Below are positions 17,672-27,173 of a DNA stretch of 64,000 nt, piece after piece. Within the stretch, counting starts at the first letter, position 1, and every line of letters starts with the position of its first letter. A program made the translations under genes and the position numbers. The stretch is from Marinobacter salsuginis (GTDB lineage: Bacteria > Pseudomonadota > Gammaproteobacteria > Pseudomonadales > Oleiphilaceae): the NCBI RefSeq assembly GCF_009617755.1, contig NZ_BGZH01000004.1:128074-192073 (forward strand). Direction: 5' to 3'. The notes under the pieces are model-generated. The model had not been told where the DNA came from, made no database searches, and was given only the letters and a program-made list of their open reading frames with translations.

Positions 17672-18600
17672 GGACGCCCGCCCTCCGGCAACGGCAAGCC
17701 CGCACTCCAGGCCGGCAGGCAACGACTGTCCAGATCGGACTCAAAGCCCAGGGCACGCCAATCGAGGGTTTCAAGGCCGGCGGCCACATAGGAAGAAAGC
17801 ATCGAGGCAAGAGGAAGCACGCTGTCACGGGCAACGAGGTGGATCATTGCCGGCGGCACCTGGCCCAACTGGCTTTCGTAATAGTCCAGTGAACGCTGCA
17901 TCTCCAGCGCCAGTGATTGCACCGCCGACTCCTGCCGGGCGGCATCTCGAAGATCTTCGGAAGTCACATCAAGCCGGCGGGACAAGTACAGCGTGTTGTC
18001 CTTGCAGATCACCATTTGGCCGTAGTTTTCTTTCAGGTGGACCAGCGCTGCACCACGCCGGTTTTCATCCAGCCTGCATACCAGATTTCGCAACGCGAGC
18101 TCGGCGATATCAATGCGCTCCAGTTCCAGGCCGGCTTCCTGAACCAGCCGAACCAGTTCAGAGACCAGAACTTTTCTGGCGGCGACCACGTTGACCAGTT
18201 CGCCACGGCCCCGGGATGCGTCTTTCGGAAACGGGAAAACATCAGAAACCGCGTCGGACGGGCTGAAATCGAGAAAATCCTTAAGTTTCCACTTGAGGGC
18301 ATCCCCCAGCTCCGATTCCTCGACGCCTTCCGGGCGATCCATCTGGAAAACCTGATACTGGTCCAGAGGCAGCACGAGCGTTGTCGCTGCACCCGACCAG
18401 CCGTGCTTGTCGACTAGTTCAACCAGTGCCGCCTGACGCCTCGCAGGGAGGCAATCAATGAACCCCCACCTACCGGCATCCGGCCGCCCCGATTCCGCCC
18501 AGGCAATACCGTCGGGACGAATTTCAAGACTTACCCGCAGGCGAGCCCCGGAACGTCCGAACAGACCCGTCAGTCTTTTGAAGATTGGTATCTTTGTCAT
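17668..18600 (-). CDS. mshI: MSHA biogenesis protein MshI (PilM/GspL-like)
   Basis: The actin-fold cytoplasmic component (310 aa), equivalent to PilM or the GspL cytoplasmic domain and first gene of the msh block. Recognisable parts: VSLEIRPDGIAWAE (phosphate-1 strand), ALKWKLKDFLDFSP (conserved in MshI), VVAARKVLVSELVRLVQEAG and LALEMQRSLDYYESQ. ATG at 18600 has only a weak ribosome binding site; a TTG at 18630 is the alternative. It should recruit the next gene's PilN-like N-terminus. There is no mshH gene upstream, where Vibrio has one. Confidence 0.87.
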   Translation of the reverse strand: MTKIPIFKRLTGLFGRSGARLRVSLEIRPDGIAWAESGRPDAGRWGFIDCLPARRQAALVELVDKHGWSGAATTLVLPLDQYQVFQMDRPEGVEESELGDALKWKLKDFLDFSPSDAVSDVFPFPKDASRGRGELVNVVAARKVLVSELVRLVQEAGLELERIDIAELALRNLVCRLDENRRGAALVHLKENYGQMVICKDNTLYLSRRLDVTSEDLRDAARQESAVQSLALEMQRSLDYYESQLGQVPPAMIHLVARDSVLPLASMLSSYVAAGLETLDWRALGFESDLDSRCLPAWSAGLPLPEGGRP

Positions 18601-18765
18601 GGAGTCCGTTAAAAAAGGATCCGAAGCCAACTCGCCAGCATCAAGCTATTATTATGCTGCCTAAAAAACAGGCGCTTTTTACATCGAATGACATGATAGA
18701 TGAGAAAGCGAACGTAACTCCACGTTTTTTTGGCCAATTTCACACCGTTTTTGCAAACCAGTAAC
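18601..18765 (-). other. Intergenic region expected to carry the msh operon promoter
   Basis: About 165 bases between the ssb terminator and mshI are A/T-rich. On the minus strand they contain CATAATAAT about 40 bases before the mshI ATG, a fair -10 candidate, but I see no convincing -35 at the right spacing. This is the only long gap at the head of the block, so a promoter is expected here; its exact position is not resolved. Confidence 0.4.
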
Positions 18766-18791
18766 AAAAAGCCCCCGCGAGGCGGGGGCTT
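18766..18791 (-). terminator. Rho-independent terminator of ssb
   Basis: An 8-bp all-GC stem (18771-18778 with 18782-18789, loop of three) is flanked by A/T pairs. Reading on the minus strand it is followed by TTTTTG, 45 bases after the ssb stop. Confidence 0.92.
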
Positions 18792-18835
18792 AAGTCACTT
18801 TGGATGCTCAGATTCCGTTTCTGTTCACGGGAAAT

Positions 18836-19360
18836 TTAGAACGGAATGTCATCGTCAAAGTCGTCTACCGGCTCGGGCATGCTGCCCTGCGACGGCTGAT
18901 TGCTGTAACCACCAGACTGCGGTGGCGGGTTGTTCTGTTGGCCCGCCGGGGCATTATAGCCGGACTGCTGAGGCCGCCCTGCCGGGGCGCCCTGGTTCAT
19001 ACCGCCTTCGCCGCCACGGCTGTCGAGCATCTGCATCTGGCCGTTGATATCCACCACAACCTCGGTGGTGTAGACATCCTGACCTTCCTTGTTCTGCCAT
19101 TTGCGCGTCTGCAGCTTGCCCTCAATGTAGACCTTCGAGCCCTTGCGCAGATACTGGCCCGCCACTTCGGCGATCTTGCCGAACATGACAACCCGGTGCC
19201 ATTCGGTTTTCGGCACCAATTGCCCGGTCTGACGATCCTTGTAGCTTTCGTCTGTTGCCAGATTCAGGTTCACAACGGCATTACCGTTAGGGGTGTAGCG
19301 GGTATCCGGGTCCTGTCCCAGGTTACCGATCAGAATTACTTTGTTTACGCCTCGTGCCAT
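18836..19360 (-). CDS. ssb: Single-stranded DNA-binding protein SSB
   Basis: SSB coats single-stranded DNA in replication, recombination and repair (174 aa). The N-terminal OB fold is clear: [21 protein letters not shown], seen in parts as [10 protein letters not shown] and [15 protein letters not shown], with [16 protein letters not shown] Gly/Gln/Pro-rich disordered linker (about 115-165) leads to the acidic tip DDFDDDIPF, the interaction peptide for repair partners. The gene sits between msh and an MFS gene, with uvrA beyond, as in Vibrio and Pseudomonas relatives. CAGGAG precedes the ATG inside a small inverted repeat. Confidence 0.97.
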   Translation of the reverse strand: MARGVNKVILIGNLGQDPDTRYTPNGNAVVNLNLATDESYKDRQTGQLVPKTEWHRVVMFGKIAEVAGQYLRKGSKVYIEGKLQTRKWQNKEGQDVYTTEVVVDINGQMQMLDSRGGEGGMNQGAPAGRPQQSGYNAPAGQQNNPPPQSGGYSNQPSQGSMPEPVDDFDDDIPF

Positions 19361-19368
19361 GCTCTGCT

Positions 19369-19386
19369 CCTGACTCTTTTTTCAGG
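19369..19386 (-). promoter_or_regulatory. Short inverted repeat over the ssb ribosome binding site
   Basis: CCTGA and TCAGG lie 8 bases apart, ending 9 bases before the ssb start codon. The arms fit CTG-N10-CAG, the minimal LexA half-site spacing, but lack the inner T/A (CTGT, ACAG) of strong SOS boxes. One arm contains the ssb ribosome binding site, so a small RNA hairpin affecting translation is an alternative. Tentative. Confidence 0.25.
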
Positions 19387-19417
19387 GACTCCCGCGTTCC
19401 GTGCGGGCCTCCGGATT

Positions 19418-20788
19418 TCAAGAATGTTTAGCCTGCCGGACAAAGGAAAAGTCCGCAAGTAACGCCTCATCAAATTGCTGACGATCCACCTTAAGATAGG
19501 CAGTGGCAGCCTCTTCAACAATCACCACATCCTGAACGCCGGGAAGGCGACGGAGATTGTCATCAATATCGTCGTACTGGTTGCTCATTACCTGCTGCAA
19601 CTGTACCACGAAACTGGTGGTGTGGCCGGGCGCTGGCATAGTAAGCGCCACCAGTAACCAGAGACCAAGCACCACCACCATGAACCAGAGTACACCCTGG
19701 ATTCCGCCACTCTCCAGCAGATAGCCGCCCAGGGCGCCGCCCAGAAACGCACCCATGAATTGGGACGTGGAATAGACCCCCATCGCTGTCCCTTTGCTTG
19801 CCGCCGGTGCCTCTTTGCTGATTAGTGATGGCAGGCTGGCTTCAAGCAGATTGAAGGCCATGAAGAAGAAAAACAGCACGGCCCAGGCTGCAACCAGGCT
19901 GCCGGACACACCAGTAAACCCGGCAGTAGCCAACGTCAGTAACGCAATCGCCCCGCACAGCACCGGCTTCATCCGACGCTTTTTCTCGCCGATGATGATG
20001 AACGGCACCATGGCAAAGAAAGACGTAATCATCACGCTCAGGTAGAACCACCAGTGTGACCTGCTGGCAAGACCAAACTGCTCCTGCAGCATGGAGGGAA
20101 AGACCAGGAACAGGGCGGTGAGCACCAGGTGCAGGGCAAAGATGCCGAAATCCAACCGGAGAAGACGACCGTCTGAAAGCACACGGCCCAGCATGTCCCT
20201 GGCAGGATGGGTATCGGGGCTCGTCTTGTGCTGATGCGGCGTCGGGACCAGGCGGTTGACGATCACCAGCGCCACTATTGCCAGCGCTGCGGTCGCGTAG
20301 AAGATTCCGGACAGCCCCCACCAGGCCCCAAGAAGGGGGCCGAGCACCAGGGAGACCGAGAACGACAGACCAATCGTGACTCCAACGGTCGCCATGGCCT
20401 TGGTCCGCTCCTCTTCACGGGTCAGGTCACTGAGCAACGCCATCAGAACACTGGCGATAGCGCCGGCACCCTGAAGAATCCGACCGGCAATCACAACGTA
20501 TATGGAGTCCGTGGCCCCGGCCAGCAAACTGCCCGCGGCAAACAGTACGAGCCCGATGTAGATCATGCGCTTACGACCGACCCGATCAGACAGCATGCCA
20601 AAGGGAATCTGCAACAGGGCCTGGCTGAGGCCGTATGCCCCTATGGCAAAACCGAGCAGGGCCGGCGTCGCATCTTTGAGATCTTCACCAAGCAGCATGA
20701 ACACCGGCAGCACCATGAACAGTCCGAGCATGCGCATGGCGTAGACGGACGCCAGTGCGAGTACGGAGCGTTTTTCCAGCGCGTTCAT
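19418..20788 (-). CDS. MFS transporter with C-terminal YAM-like domain (YajR type)
   Basis: A 12-helix major facilitator exporter (456 aa). Motif A between helices 2 and 3 reads [16 protein letters not shown]; motif B/C-like [19 protein letters not shown] follows, and helices 7-12 run through about 220-380. Residues about 390-456 form a soluble tail ([19 protein letters not shown]) like the YAM domain of E. coli YajR (454 aa), so the family is likely YajR-like. The substrate is unknown. It sits between ssb and uvrA, divergent from uvrA; this association with DNA repair genes recurs in pseudomonad-type genomes. Confidence 0.85.
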   Translation of the reverse strand: MNALEKRSVLALASVYAMRMLGLFMVLPVFMLLGEDLKDATPALLGFAIGAYGLSQALLQIPFGMLSDRVGRKRMIYIGLVLFAAGSLLAGATDSIYVVIAGRILQGAGAIASVLMALLSDLTREEERTKAMATVGVTIGLSFSVSLVLGPLLGAWWGLSGIFYATAALAIVALVIVNRLVPTPHQHKTSPDTHPARDMLGRVLSDGRLLRLDFGIFALHLVLTALFLVFPSMLQEQFGLASRSHWWFYLSVMITSFFAMVPFIIIGEKKRRMKPVLCGAIALLTLATAGFTGVSGSLVAAWAVLFFFFMAFNLLEASLPSLISKEAPAASKGTAMGVYSTSQFMGAFLGGALGGYLLESGGIQGVLWFMVVVLGLWLLVALTMPAPGHTTSFVVQLQQVMSNQYDDIDDNLRRLPGVQDVVIVEEAATAYLKVDRQQFDEALLADFSFVRQAKHS

Positions 20789-20941
20789 GGCAATTACGTA
20801 CCTCAGCCGGGGTTGAAAGCGGTCAGATTGAGGGCAGATACCCTTCGCAGGCGGCGCATTGTAGCAGAAGGGGCGCTGACGGGGGACAGGTCGCGTGATG
20901 CTGATCCGGGGATCATTTTCGCCGCAGCCGACCCAACGCGG

Positions 20942-20947
20942 TATAAT
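20942..20947 (+). promoter_or_regulatory. Probable -10 element of the uvrA promoter
   Basis: A perfect TATAAT lies 27 bases before the uvrA ATG. No good -35 occurs at 17-18 bases (TCGCCG at 17), so the promoter may be weak or activator-dependent. A canonical LexA box (CTGT-N8-ACAG) was searched for by eye in 20789-20974 and not found. Confidence 0.5.
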
Positions 20948-20974
20948 TTTCGTTTTTTATCCGAGCGAGGTGTT

Positions 20975-23797
20975 ATGGACCATATCCAGATCAAAGGGGC
21001 ACGTACCCACAACCTGAAAAACATCGACCTGGATATGCCACGGGACAAGCTGATAGTGATCACCGGCCTTTCCGGCTCCGGGAAATCGTCCCTTGCGTTC
21101 GATACGCTTTATGCGGAAGGACAGCGCCGCTATGTAGAATCGCTTTCCACCTATGCCCGCCAGTTTCTTTCGATGATGGAAAAGCCGGACGTAGACCACA
21201 TCGAAGGTCTGTCGCCCGCCATCTCCATTGAGCAGAAATCCACCTCCCACAACCCGCGCTCGACCGTTGGTACCATCACCGAAATATACGATTACCTGCG
21301 CCTGCTCTTTGCCCGTGCCGGTGAGCCTAGATGCCCAGACCATGGCCAGCCCCTGGAAGCTCAGACCATCAGCCAGATGGTGGATCAGGTGGTGGCCATG
21401 CCGGAGGACAGCAAATTGATGATCCTCGCGCCGGTGATACGGGACCGGAAGGGCGAACACCTGCAGGTTATCGAAACCATGCGCAGCCAGGGCTTCATCC
21501 GCCTGAGGGTGGATGGCACGGTTTACGATATTGACGATGTGCCGGCCCTGGACAAGAAACGCAAGCACCAGATTGATGTGGTCGTTGATCGATTCAAGGT
21601 AAAGCCGGGCCTTGAACAGCGCCTGGCAGAAAGCTTTGAAACGGCGCTGCACCTCGCGGACGGAATCGCCCTGGTAGCGCCGATGACCGGTGAAGGCGAA
21701 GAACACACATTCTCCGCCCGTTACGCTTGCACCCAATGCGGCTACGCCCTGAGCGAACTCGAGCCAAAACTGTTTTCGTTTAACAATCCCGCAGGCGCCT
21801 GCCCTACCTGCGACGGGCTTGGCGTCAAACAATTCTTCGATCCGGAGAAAATCGTCCAGCACCCAGAGGCCACTCTGGCATCGGGCGCCATCAAGGGCTG
21901 GGATCGCCGGGCCGTCTACTACTTCCAGATGCTGGGCAGCGTGGCAGATCACTACGGTATTGACCTGGAAACGGCCTGGGCGGACCTTCCCGAGGATTTC
22001 CGAAATGTACTGCTGTTCGGCTCGGGGAAAGAAGACATTCCTTTTCGCTATGTGAACTCCCGTGGCCATATCATGGAAAAGGCCCACCCATTCGAGGGCA
22101 TTCTTCCCAACCTTGAGCGGCGCTACCGTGAAACTGACTCTCAAAGCATGCGAGAGGAACTGGCTCGCAACCTCAGCACACAGCCCTGCAAGGAGTGCGG
22201 GGGTTCCCGTCTGCGCCGTAGCGCCCGCCATGTGTTTATTGAAGAACACAATATTTCGGACGTTACCCATCTGCCGGTTGGCGAGGCCCATGATTACTTC
22301 GAAACCCTCGCCCTACCGGGCCGGAAGGGCGAAATTGCCGAGAAAATTCTGAAAGAAGTCCGTCAAAGGCTCCAGTTCCTGGTGAACGTGGGGTTGGAGT
22401 ACCTCACCCTGGAGCGAAGCGCCGACACCCTCTCCGGGGGCGAAGCCCAGCGTATTCGCCTGGCGAGCCAGATCGGCGCCGGACTGGTAGGCGTCATGTA
22501 CATCCTCGACGAACCCTCCATCGGGCTCCACCAGCGGGACAATGACCGCCTGCTGGCCACCCTCACCCACCTGCGTGATCTGGGCAATACGGTAATTGTC
22601 GTCGAGCACGATGAAGACGCCATTCGAGCCGCCGACCATGTGATTGATATCGGCCCGGGCGCCGGCGTCCACGGCGGCCACATCATCGGCCAGGGCACGC
22701 CTCAACAGATTATCGACAACCCGGATTCTCTGACTGGCCAATACCTCAAAGGCAGCCGGGAGATAGCCGTACCCAGTACGCGGAACAAAGGCGGCGGAAA
22801 ATCAGTGACCCTTGCTGGTGCTACCGGTAACAACCTGAAAGATGTAACCCTGAACCTGCCTCTGGGCATCATGACCTGCATCACCGGCGTGTCCGGGTCC
22901 GGCAAGTCCACGCTGATCAACAGCACCCTGTATCCGGTCGCCGCCGCGAAACTCAACAAGGCCACCAGTCTGAACCACGCGCCCTACCAGTCACTCAAGG
23001 GGCTCGACCATCTGGACAAGGTCATCGATATCGACCAGAGCCCCATCGGCCGCACACCGCGTTCCAACCCCGCGACCTACACAGGACTGTTCACGCCGAT
23101 CAGGGAACTGTTCGCCGGAACCCAGGAAGCCCGCTCACGGGGTTACAAGCCCGGCCGATTCTCCTTCAACGTCAAGGGCGGCCGCTGCGAAGCCTGCCAG
23201 GGCGACGGCGTGATCAAGGTAGAAATGCACTTCCTGCCAGACGTCTACGTACCCTGCGATGTTTGCAAGGGCAAACGCTACAACCGCGAAACCCTGGAAG
23301 TCCGGTACAAGGGCAAGAACATCAACGAAGTGCTGGAAATGACCGTGGAAGAGGGACGTGAGTTCTTCGATGCGGTCCCCTTCATCGCCCGCAAACTCCA
23401 AACCCTGATCGACGTCGGCCTGTCCTACATCCGCCTCGGCCAGAGCGCCGTGACCCTCTCCGGTGGCGAAGCACAGCGGGTCAAACTTGCCAAAGAACTG
23501 TCCAAACGGGACACCGGCAAAACGCTCTACATTCTTGACGAGCCCACCACCGGCCTGCACTTCTACGACATCCAGCAGCTTCTGAATGTCCTGGAGAGGC
23601 TCCGCGACCACGGCAACACCATCGTGGTGATCGAGCACAACCTGGACGTCATCAAGACCGCAGACTGGATCGTCGATCTGGGCCCAGAAGGCGGCTCTGG
23701 TGGCGGCCAGATCATTGCAGAGGGAACCCCGGAGGAAGTAGCAGAGAACGCCGCTTCCCACACAGGACGTTACCTCAAGCCCATGCTGACAAAGTAA
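20975..23797 (+). CDS. uvrA: Excinuclease ABC subunit A
   Basis: The damage-recognition ATPase of nucleotide excision repair, working with UvrB and UvrC (940 aa, equal to E. coli UvrA). Both ABC modules are complete: Walker [13 protein letters not shown] and [12 protein letters not shown], signatures [16 protein letters not shown] and [16 protein letters not shown], Walker [17 protein letters not shown] and [15 protein letters not shown]. Zinc sites CTQC/CPTC and CEAC/CDVC are intact. Upstream open codons to 20207 lie over the divergent MFS gene; the ATG at 20975 with GCGAGG 5-6 bases upstream starts at the family's [16 protein letters not shown]. Confidence 0.98.
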   Translation: MDHIQIKGARTHNLKNIDLDMPRDKLIVITGLSGSGKSSLAFDTLYAEGQRRYVESLSTYARQFLSMMEKPDVDHIEGLSPAISIEQKSTSHNPRSTVGTITEIYDYLRLLFARAGEPRCPDHGQPLEAQTISQMVDQVVAMPEDSKLMILAPVIRDRKGEHLQVIETMRSQGFIRLRVDGTVYDIDDVPALDKKRKHQIDVVVDRFKVKPGLEQRLAESFETALHLADGIALVAPMTGEGEEHTFSARYACTQCGYALSELEPKLFSFNNPAGACPTCDGLGVKQFFDPEKIVQHPEATLASGAIKGWDRRAVYYFQMLGSVADHYGIDLETAWADLPEDFRNVLLFGSGKEDIPFRYVNSRGHIMEKAHPFEGILPNLERRYRETDSQSMREELARNLSTQPCKECGGSRLRRSARHVFIEEHNISDVTHLPVGEAHDYFETLALPGRKGEIAEKILKEVRQRLQFLVNVGLEYLTLERSADTLSGGEAQRIRLASQIGAGLVGVMYILDEPSIGLHQRDNDRLLATLTHLRDLGNTVIVVEHDEDAIRAADHVIDIGPGAGVHGGHIIGQGTPQQIIDNPDSLTGQYLKGSREIAVPSTRNKGGGKSVTLAGATGNNLKDVTLNLPLGIMTCITGVSGSGKSTLINSTLYPVAAAKLNKATSLNHAPYQSLKGLDHLDKVIDIDQSPIGRTPRSNPATYTGLFTPIRELFAGTQEARSRGYKPGRFSFNVKGGRCEACQGDGVIKVEMHFLPDVYVPCDVCKGKRYNRETLEVRYKGKNINEVLEMTVEEGREFFDAVPFIARKLQTLIDVGLSYIRLGQSAVTLSGGEAQRVKLAKELSKRDTGKTLYILDEPTTGLHFYDIQQLLNVLERLRDHGNTIVVIEHNLDVIKTADWIVDLGPEGGSGGGQIIAEGTPEEVAENAASHTGRYLKPMLTK

Positions 23798-23822
23798 TTG
23801 GCGGGCAATGAATAGCTCTGTC

Positions 23823-23915
23823 GGCAAGGGGGTGGGGGTTTATTTTATGCCGGAAAAAGATGTCTGAGCGAAGCGAGTTATTTTTCCAAAGAAAATAAAC
23901 CCCCACCCCCTTGCC
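23823..23915. repeat. Large inverted repeat with 24-bp perfect arms
   Basis: Arms 23823-23846 and 23892-23915 are exact reverse complements (24 bases: a G-rich run with GGTGGGGG, then TTTATTTT). Inside, GGAAAAA (23852-23858) pairs with TTTTTCC (23881-23887), and the centre reads TGTCTGAGCGAAGCGAGTTA. There is no T-run after the right arm, so it is not a standard terminator. It may be a REP/MITE-like intergenic element or an mRNA 3'-end stabiliser downstream of uvrA. Confidence 0.85.
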
Positions 23916-23960
23916 AGCCACCCAACCGCGAAGGCTACCAATTTCCTAAAACCCAGACAC

Positions 23961-23995
23961 AAAAAAACCGGGCCCTCACGGAACCCGGTTTTTCT
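23961..23995. terminator. Bidirectional terminator between uvrA and rplQ
   Basis: The stem AACCGGG/CCCGGTT (23966-23972 with 23984-23990) is flanked by AAAAAAA on the left and TTTTTCT on the right. It can therefore end uvrA transcripts on the plus strand and the alpha operon (after rplQ) on the minus strand. Confidence 0.88.
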
Positions 23996-24018
23996 GTGGT
24001 TGGCCAAAGCCGAAGAAA

Positions 24019-24417
24019 TTAATCCTCGTCTTCGTCCACCTCTTCCGCTTCAATATCCAGCGGACGACCAACCAGCTCAACAAATGCCATCGGGGCATTG
24101 TCGCCGGCACGGAAGCCACACTTCAGGATACGAAGGTATCCACCCGGACGCTCGCTGTAACGGGGGCCCAGCTCATCAAACAGCTTGGCAACCGCTGCAT
24201 CGTCACGCAGGCGTGAGAACGCCAGACGACGATTCGCGACCGAATCATTCTTGGAAAGCGTGATCAAAGGCTCAGCTACCCGACGAAGCTCTTTGGCTTT
24301 CGGCAGCGTTGTTTTGATCAGCTCGTGTTCAACCAGTGACGCAGTCATGTTACGGAACATGGCCTTGCGATGCGCACTGGTCCTGCTGAACTTACGACCA
24401 CTCTTACGATGACGCAT
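24019..24417 (-). CDS. rplQ: 50S ribosomal protein L17
   Basis: A large-subunit protein near the exit tunnel (132 aa). The start [20 protein letters not shown] and [20 protein letters not shown] are diagnostic of bL17. The tail [10 protein letters not shown] is acidic, as in Pseudomonas-type L17. It is the last gene of the alpha operon, 33 bases after rpoA, with the shared terminator 24-58 bases downstream. Confidence 0.98.
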   Translation of the reverse strand: MRHRKSGRKFSRTSAHRKAMFRNMTASLVEHELIKTTLPKAKELRRVAEPLITLSKNDSVANRRLAFSRLRDDAAVAKLFDELGPRYSERPGGYLRILKCGFRAGDNAPMAFVELVGRPLDIEAEEVDEDED

Positions 24418-24450
24418 TGCTCTTATTCCTTACCTTAAACTAATCGGCGA

Positions 24451-25455
24451 TTAACCGCCCAGAACCCGGTCGTCGCCACGAAGGCTAGCCGGCGGCCAGT
24501 TATCAAGACGCATACCCAGTGACAGACCACGGGACGCCAAAACGTCCTTGATCTCGGTCAGCGACTTTTTACCAAGGTTAGGCGTCTTCAACAGCTCAAC
24601 TTCTGTGCGCTGGATAAGATCGCCGATGTAGTAAATGTTCTCAGCCTTCAAGCAGTTAGCTGAACGCACTGTCAATTCCAGATCATCAACCGGGCGCAGC
24701 AGGATAGGATCGATTTCTTCCTCTTCCTCAACGCGCTCAGGCTCTTTCTCATGATCGAAATCAACAAACACCGCCAGTTGCTGCTGGAGGATGGTGGCCG
24801 CCCGGCGAATCGCTTCTTCCGGGTCGATGGTGCCATTGGTCTCCAGGTCGATAACCAGCTTGTCCAGATCGGTCCGCTGCTCTACCCGTGCGCTTTCCAC
24901 GGCGTAAGCCACGCGACGAACCGGGCTGAATGTTGCATCCAGCTGCAGACGTCCGATGGCGCGAGTTTCGTCCTCGTCGAGACCACGCTGGTCTGCCGGC
25001 TCATAGCCGCGACCGCGAGCCACACGGAGACGCATGTTCACTTCACCATTCTCGCTAAGGTGACAGATCACGTGCTCCGGGTTGGCAATCTCGACGTCAT
25101 GATCCAGCTTGATATCACCTGCTGTCACAACGCCCGGGCCTTTCTTGCTGAGCGTAAGCTCGGCATCGTCCCGACCGTTCATTTTTACGGCTACGCCTTT
25201 GAGATTCAGAAGAATCTCGATGACGTCTTCCTGGACACCCTCAATGGCGCTGTACTCGTGCAGGACACCGTCGATCTGCGCTTCAGTCACGGCGCAGCCC
25301 GGCATCGAAGACAAGAGAATCCGGCGCAGTGCACTGCCCAGGGTATGACCAAAGCCTCTTTCCAGAGGCTCAAGCGTAACCTTGGCACGCGTGGCGCTTG
25401 ATTCCTTCACGTCAATGGTACGAGGTGTCAATAACTCATGTACTGAACGCTGCAT
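24451..25455 (-). CDS. rpoA: RNA polymerase alpha subunit
   Basis: The assembly platform of RNA polymerase and contact for UP elements and activators (334 aa). The N-terminal domain has [20 protein letters not shown] and [19 protein letters not shown]. The linker (about 237-250) is Glu-rich, and the C-terminal domain has [20 protein letters not shown] and [18 protein letters not shown], including the DNA-binding Arg and Lys positions. It lies between rpsD and rplQ as in E. coli. Confidence 0.98.
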   Translation of the reverse strand: MQRSVHELLTPRTIDVKESSATRAKVTLEPLERGFGHTLGSALRRILLSSMPGCAVTEAQIDGVLHEYSAIEGVQEDVIEILLNLKGVAVKMNGRDDAELTLSKKGPGVVTAGDIKLDHDVEIANPEHVICHLSENGEVNMRLRVARGRGYEPADQRGLDEDETRAIGRLQLDATFSPVRRVAYAVESARVEQRTDLDKLVIDLETNGTIDPEEAIRRAATILQQQLAVFVDFDHEKEPERVEEEEEIDPILLRPVDDLELTVRSANCLKAENIYYIGDLIQRTEVELLKTPNLGKKSLTEIKDVLASRGLSLGMRLDNWPPASLRGDDRVLGG

Positions 25456-25490
25456 AGACGCCCCTATCTGCTATCGTTGCTAACTGGGCT

Positions 25491-26111
25491 TTACTTGGAG
25501 TAAAGCTCGACGATGAGGTTCTCGTTGATGTCGGCCGGCAGTTCAGTACGCTCAGGTACTGACTTGTAAACGCCGGACATCTTGTTGGCGTCGACCTCTA
25601 CCCAGCTCACCGGTGCACGGCTTGCAGACAGATCCAGTGCGCCTTTAACACGCAGCTGGTTCTTCGCCTTCTCACGCACGCTCACAACATCACCCGGACG
25701 GACCTGGTAAGACGGGATGTTCACCGACTTGTCGTTAACCAGGATCGCCTTGTGAGAGACGAGCTGACGGGCTTCTGCACGGGTGGAACCAAAGCCCATG
25801 CGGTATACAACGTTATCAAGACGGCCTTCCAAAAGTTGCAGCAGGTTTTCACCAGTTGCACCCTTGCCTCGGGCGGCCTCTTTGTAATAGTTGCGGAACT
25901 GCTTCTCGAGAACGCCGTAGATACGACGAACTTTCTGTTTTTCACGAAGCTGTACGCCGTACTCGGACAGACGACCGCGACGCGCGCCGTGCATACCCGG
26001 CGGAGTCTCGATGTTGCACTTTGAATCGAGCGCGCGAACACCGCTCTTCAGAAAAAGATCTGTCCCTTCACGACGAGACAGCTTGCACTTCGGGCCTATA
26101 TAACGAGCCAT
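25491..26111 (-). CDS. rpsD: 30S ribosomal protein S4
   Basis: A primary 16S rRNA-binding protein (206 aa); in E. coli it also represses alpha-operon translation. [20 protein letters not shown] starts the protein, and the S4 RNA-binding domain is [20 protein letters not shown] with [17 protein letters not shown]. It lacks the zinc-binding Cys set of C+ S4 forms. The product could act as autoregulator; I did not identify an S4 operator. Confidence 0.98.
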   Translation of the reverse strand: MARYIGPKCKLSRREGTDLFLKSGVRALDSKCNIETPPGMHGARRGRLSEYGVQLREKQKVRRIYGVLEKQFRNYYKEAARGKGATGENLLQLLEGRLDNVVYRMGFGSTRAEARQLVSHKAILVNDKSVNIPSYQVRPGDVVSVREKAKNQLRVKGALDLSASRAPVSWVEVDANKMSGVYKSVPERTELPADINENLIVELYSK

Positions 26112-26129
26112 AATTCACTGTCTCCTGTG

Positions 26130-26519
26130 TTAGACGCGGCGCTTCTTGGGCGGACGACAGCCGTTGTGGGGAATCGGCGTCACATCTGTGATGTTGGTGA
26201 TCTTGTAGCCACACGCGTTCAGCGCGCGAACTGCAGATTCACGTCCGGGCCCAGGACCCTTAACCTCTACGTCCAGGTTTTTAAGGCCGTATTCAGCAGC
26301 CGCATTACCGGCTCTTTCAGCTGCTACCTGCGCAGCAAAAGGTGTACTCTTGCGTGACCCACGGAAACCGGAACCACCGGAGGTGGCCCAGGACAGGACG
26401 TTGCCCTGACGGTCAGAAATGGTCACGATAGTGTTGTTGAAGGACGCGTGAATGTGCGCGACGCCATCAACAACCGTCTTTTTCACCTTTTTACGGGTAC
26501 GTGTACCTGGCTTTGCCAT
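26130..26519 (-). CDS. rpsK: 30S ribosomal protein S11
   Basis: A platform protein of the small subunit that lines the mRNA path in the E site (129 aa). [20 protein letters not shown] and [20 protein letters not shown] are diagnostic, and the basic tail [13 protein letters not shown] matches bacterial uS11. It sits between rpsM and rpsD. Confidence 0.98.
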   Translation of the reverse strand: MAKPGTRTRKKVKKTVVDGVAHIHASFNNTIVTISDRQGNVLSWATSGGSGFRGSRKSTPFAAQVAAERAGNAAAEYGLKNLDVEVKGPGPGRESAVRALNACGYKITNITDVTPIPHNGCRPPKKRRV

Positions 26520-26532
26520 GTTTGCCTACCTG

Positions 26533-26889
26533 TTACTTACGAATAGGTTTGCGTGGACCTTTACGGGTGCGTGCGTTGGTCTTGGTGCGCTGGCCACGGA
26601 CCGGAAGGCCATGACGATGACGCAGACCACGGTGGCATCCGAGATCCTTCAAACGCTTGATGTTCATCTGTACTTCACGACGCAGATCGCCTTCGACAGA
26701 CACCTTGCCCACTTCGGTACGAAGTGCTTCAAGCTGCTCATCGCTAAGGTCTTTGACCTTGACGTCCGGCTTGACGCCGGTTGCATCGCAAAGCTTCTGG
26801 GCTGTGGTCTTGCCAACACCAAAGATGTAGGTCAGCGAGACAACAGCATGTTTGTGATCGGGTATATTGACACCGGCTATACGTGCCAT
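26533..26889 (-). CDS. rpsM: 30S ribosomal protein S13
   Basis: The head protein that bridges to the 50S subunit and contacts P-site tRNA (118 aa). [20 protein letters not shown], the helix-hairpin-helix [11 protein letters not shown], and the basic tail [20 protein letters not shown] identify uS13. It is first in the alpha operon, preceded by a promoter 62-91 bases upstream and a weak TTTGG before ATG. Confidence 0.98.
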   Translation of the reverse strand: MARIAGVNIPDHKHAVVSLTYIFGVGKTTAQKLCDATGVKPDVKVKDLSDEQLEALRTEVGKVSVEGDLRREVQMNIKRLKDLGCHRGLRHRHGLPVRGQRTKTNARTRKGPRKPIRK

Positions 26890-26950
26890 CCAAATTACTC
26901 CGCGTTCAAAGCTTTGCTGTGTGAATTTTCCGCCACAAAAAGGGCGCGAA

Positions 26951-26980
26951 ATAATAGCGCCTGACCCCGCATGGAGTCAA
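26951..26980 (-). promoter_or_regulatory. Sigma-70 promoter of the alpha operon
   Basis: On the minus strand TTGACT (26975-26980) is separated by 18 bases from TATTAT (26951-26956). It lies in the only sizeable gap between rpmJ and rpsM, where the alpha operon begins. Confidence 0.7.
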
Positions 26981-27029
26981 GCGCCATCATTTCGAAACCC
27001 TACAATGTCAGGAAGGATCCCTTCAGGAA

Positions 27030-27143
27030 TCAGCCCTGGCGTTGCTTGTGACGAGGCTCCGAGCAAATGACTCGTACCGAGCCATTGCGACGAATTACTT
27101 TGCAGTTACGGCAAATTTTCTTTACCGAAGCGCGTACTTTCAT
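27030..27143 (-). CDS. rpmJ: 50S ribosomal protein L36 (zinc-binding form)
   Basis: A 37-residue protein of the large subunit. It reads [19 protein letters not shown], then [18 protein letters not shown]. Cys11, Cys14, Cys27 and the C-terminal His form the zinc ribbon, so this is the C+ paralogue; no C- copy occurs in the window. It follows secY by 30 bases, as in the spc operon of E. coli. Confidence 0.97.
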   Translation of the reverse strand: MKVRASVKKICRNCKVIRRNGSVRVICSEPRHKQRQG

Positions 27144-27173
27144 TGTCGACTCCAGTTTTCAAGGGGAACGGGG

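Noticed and set aside
20870..20896. CTGACGGGGGACAG as a LexA box before uvrA
   Set aside because: Half-sites are 2 bases too close and the first lacks the T of CTGT.
20207..20974. Upstream extension of the uvrA frame by 256 codons
   Set aside because: It lies over the divergent MFS gene and is not UvrA-like; the ATG at 20975 matches the 940-aa family length.
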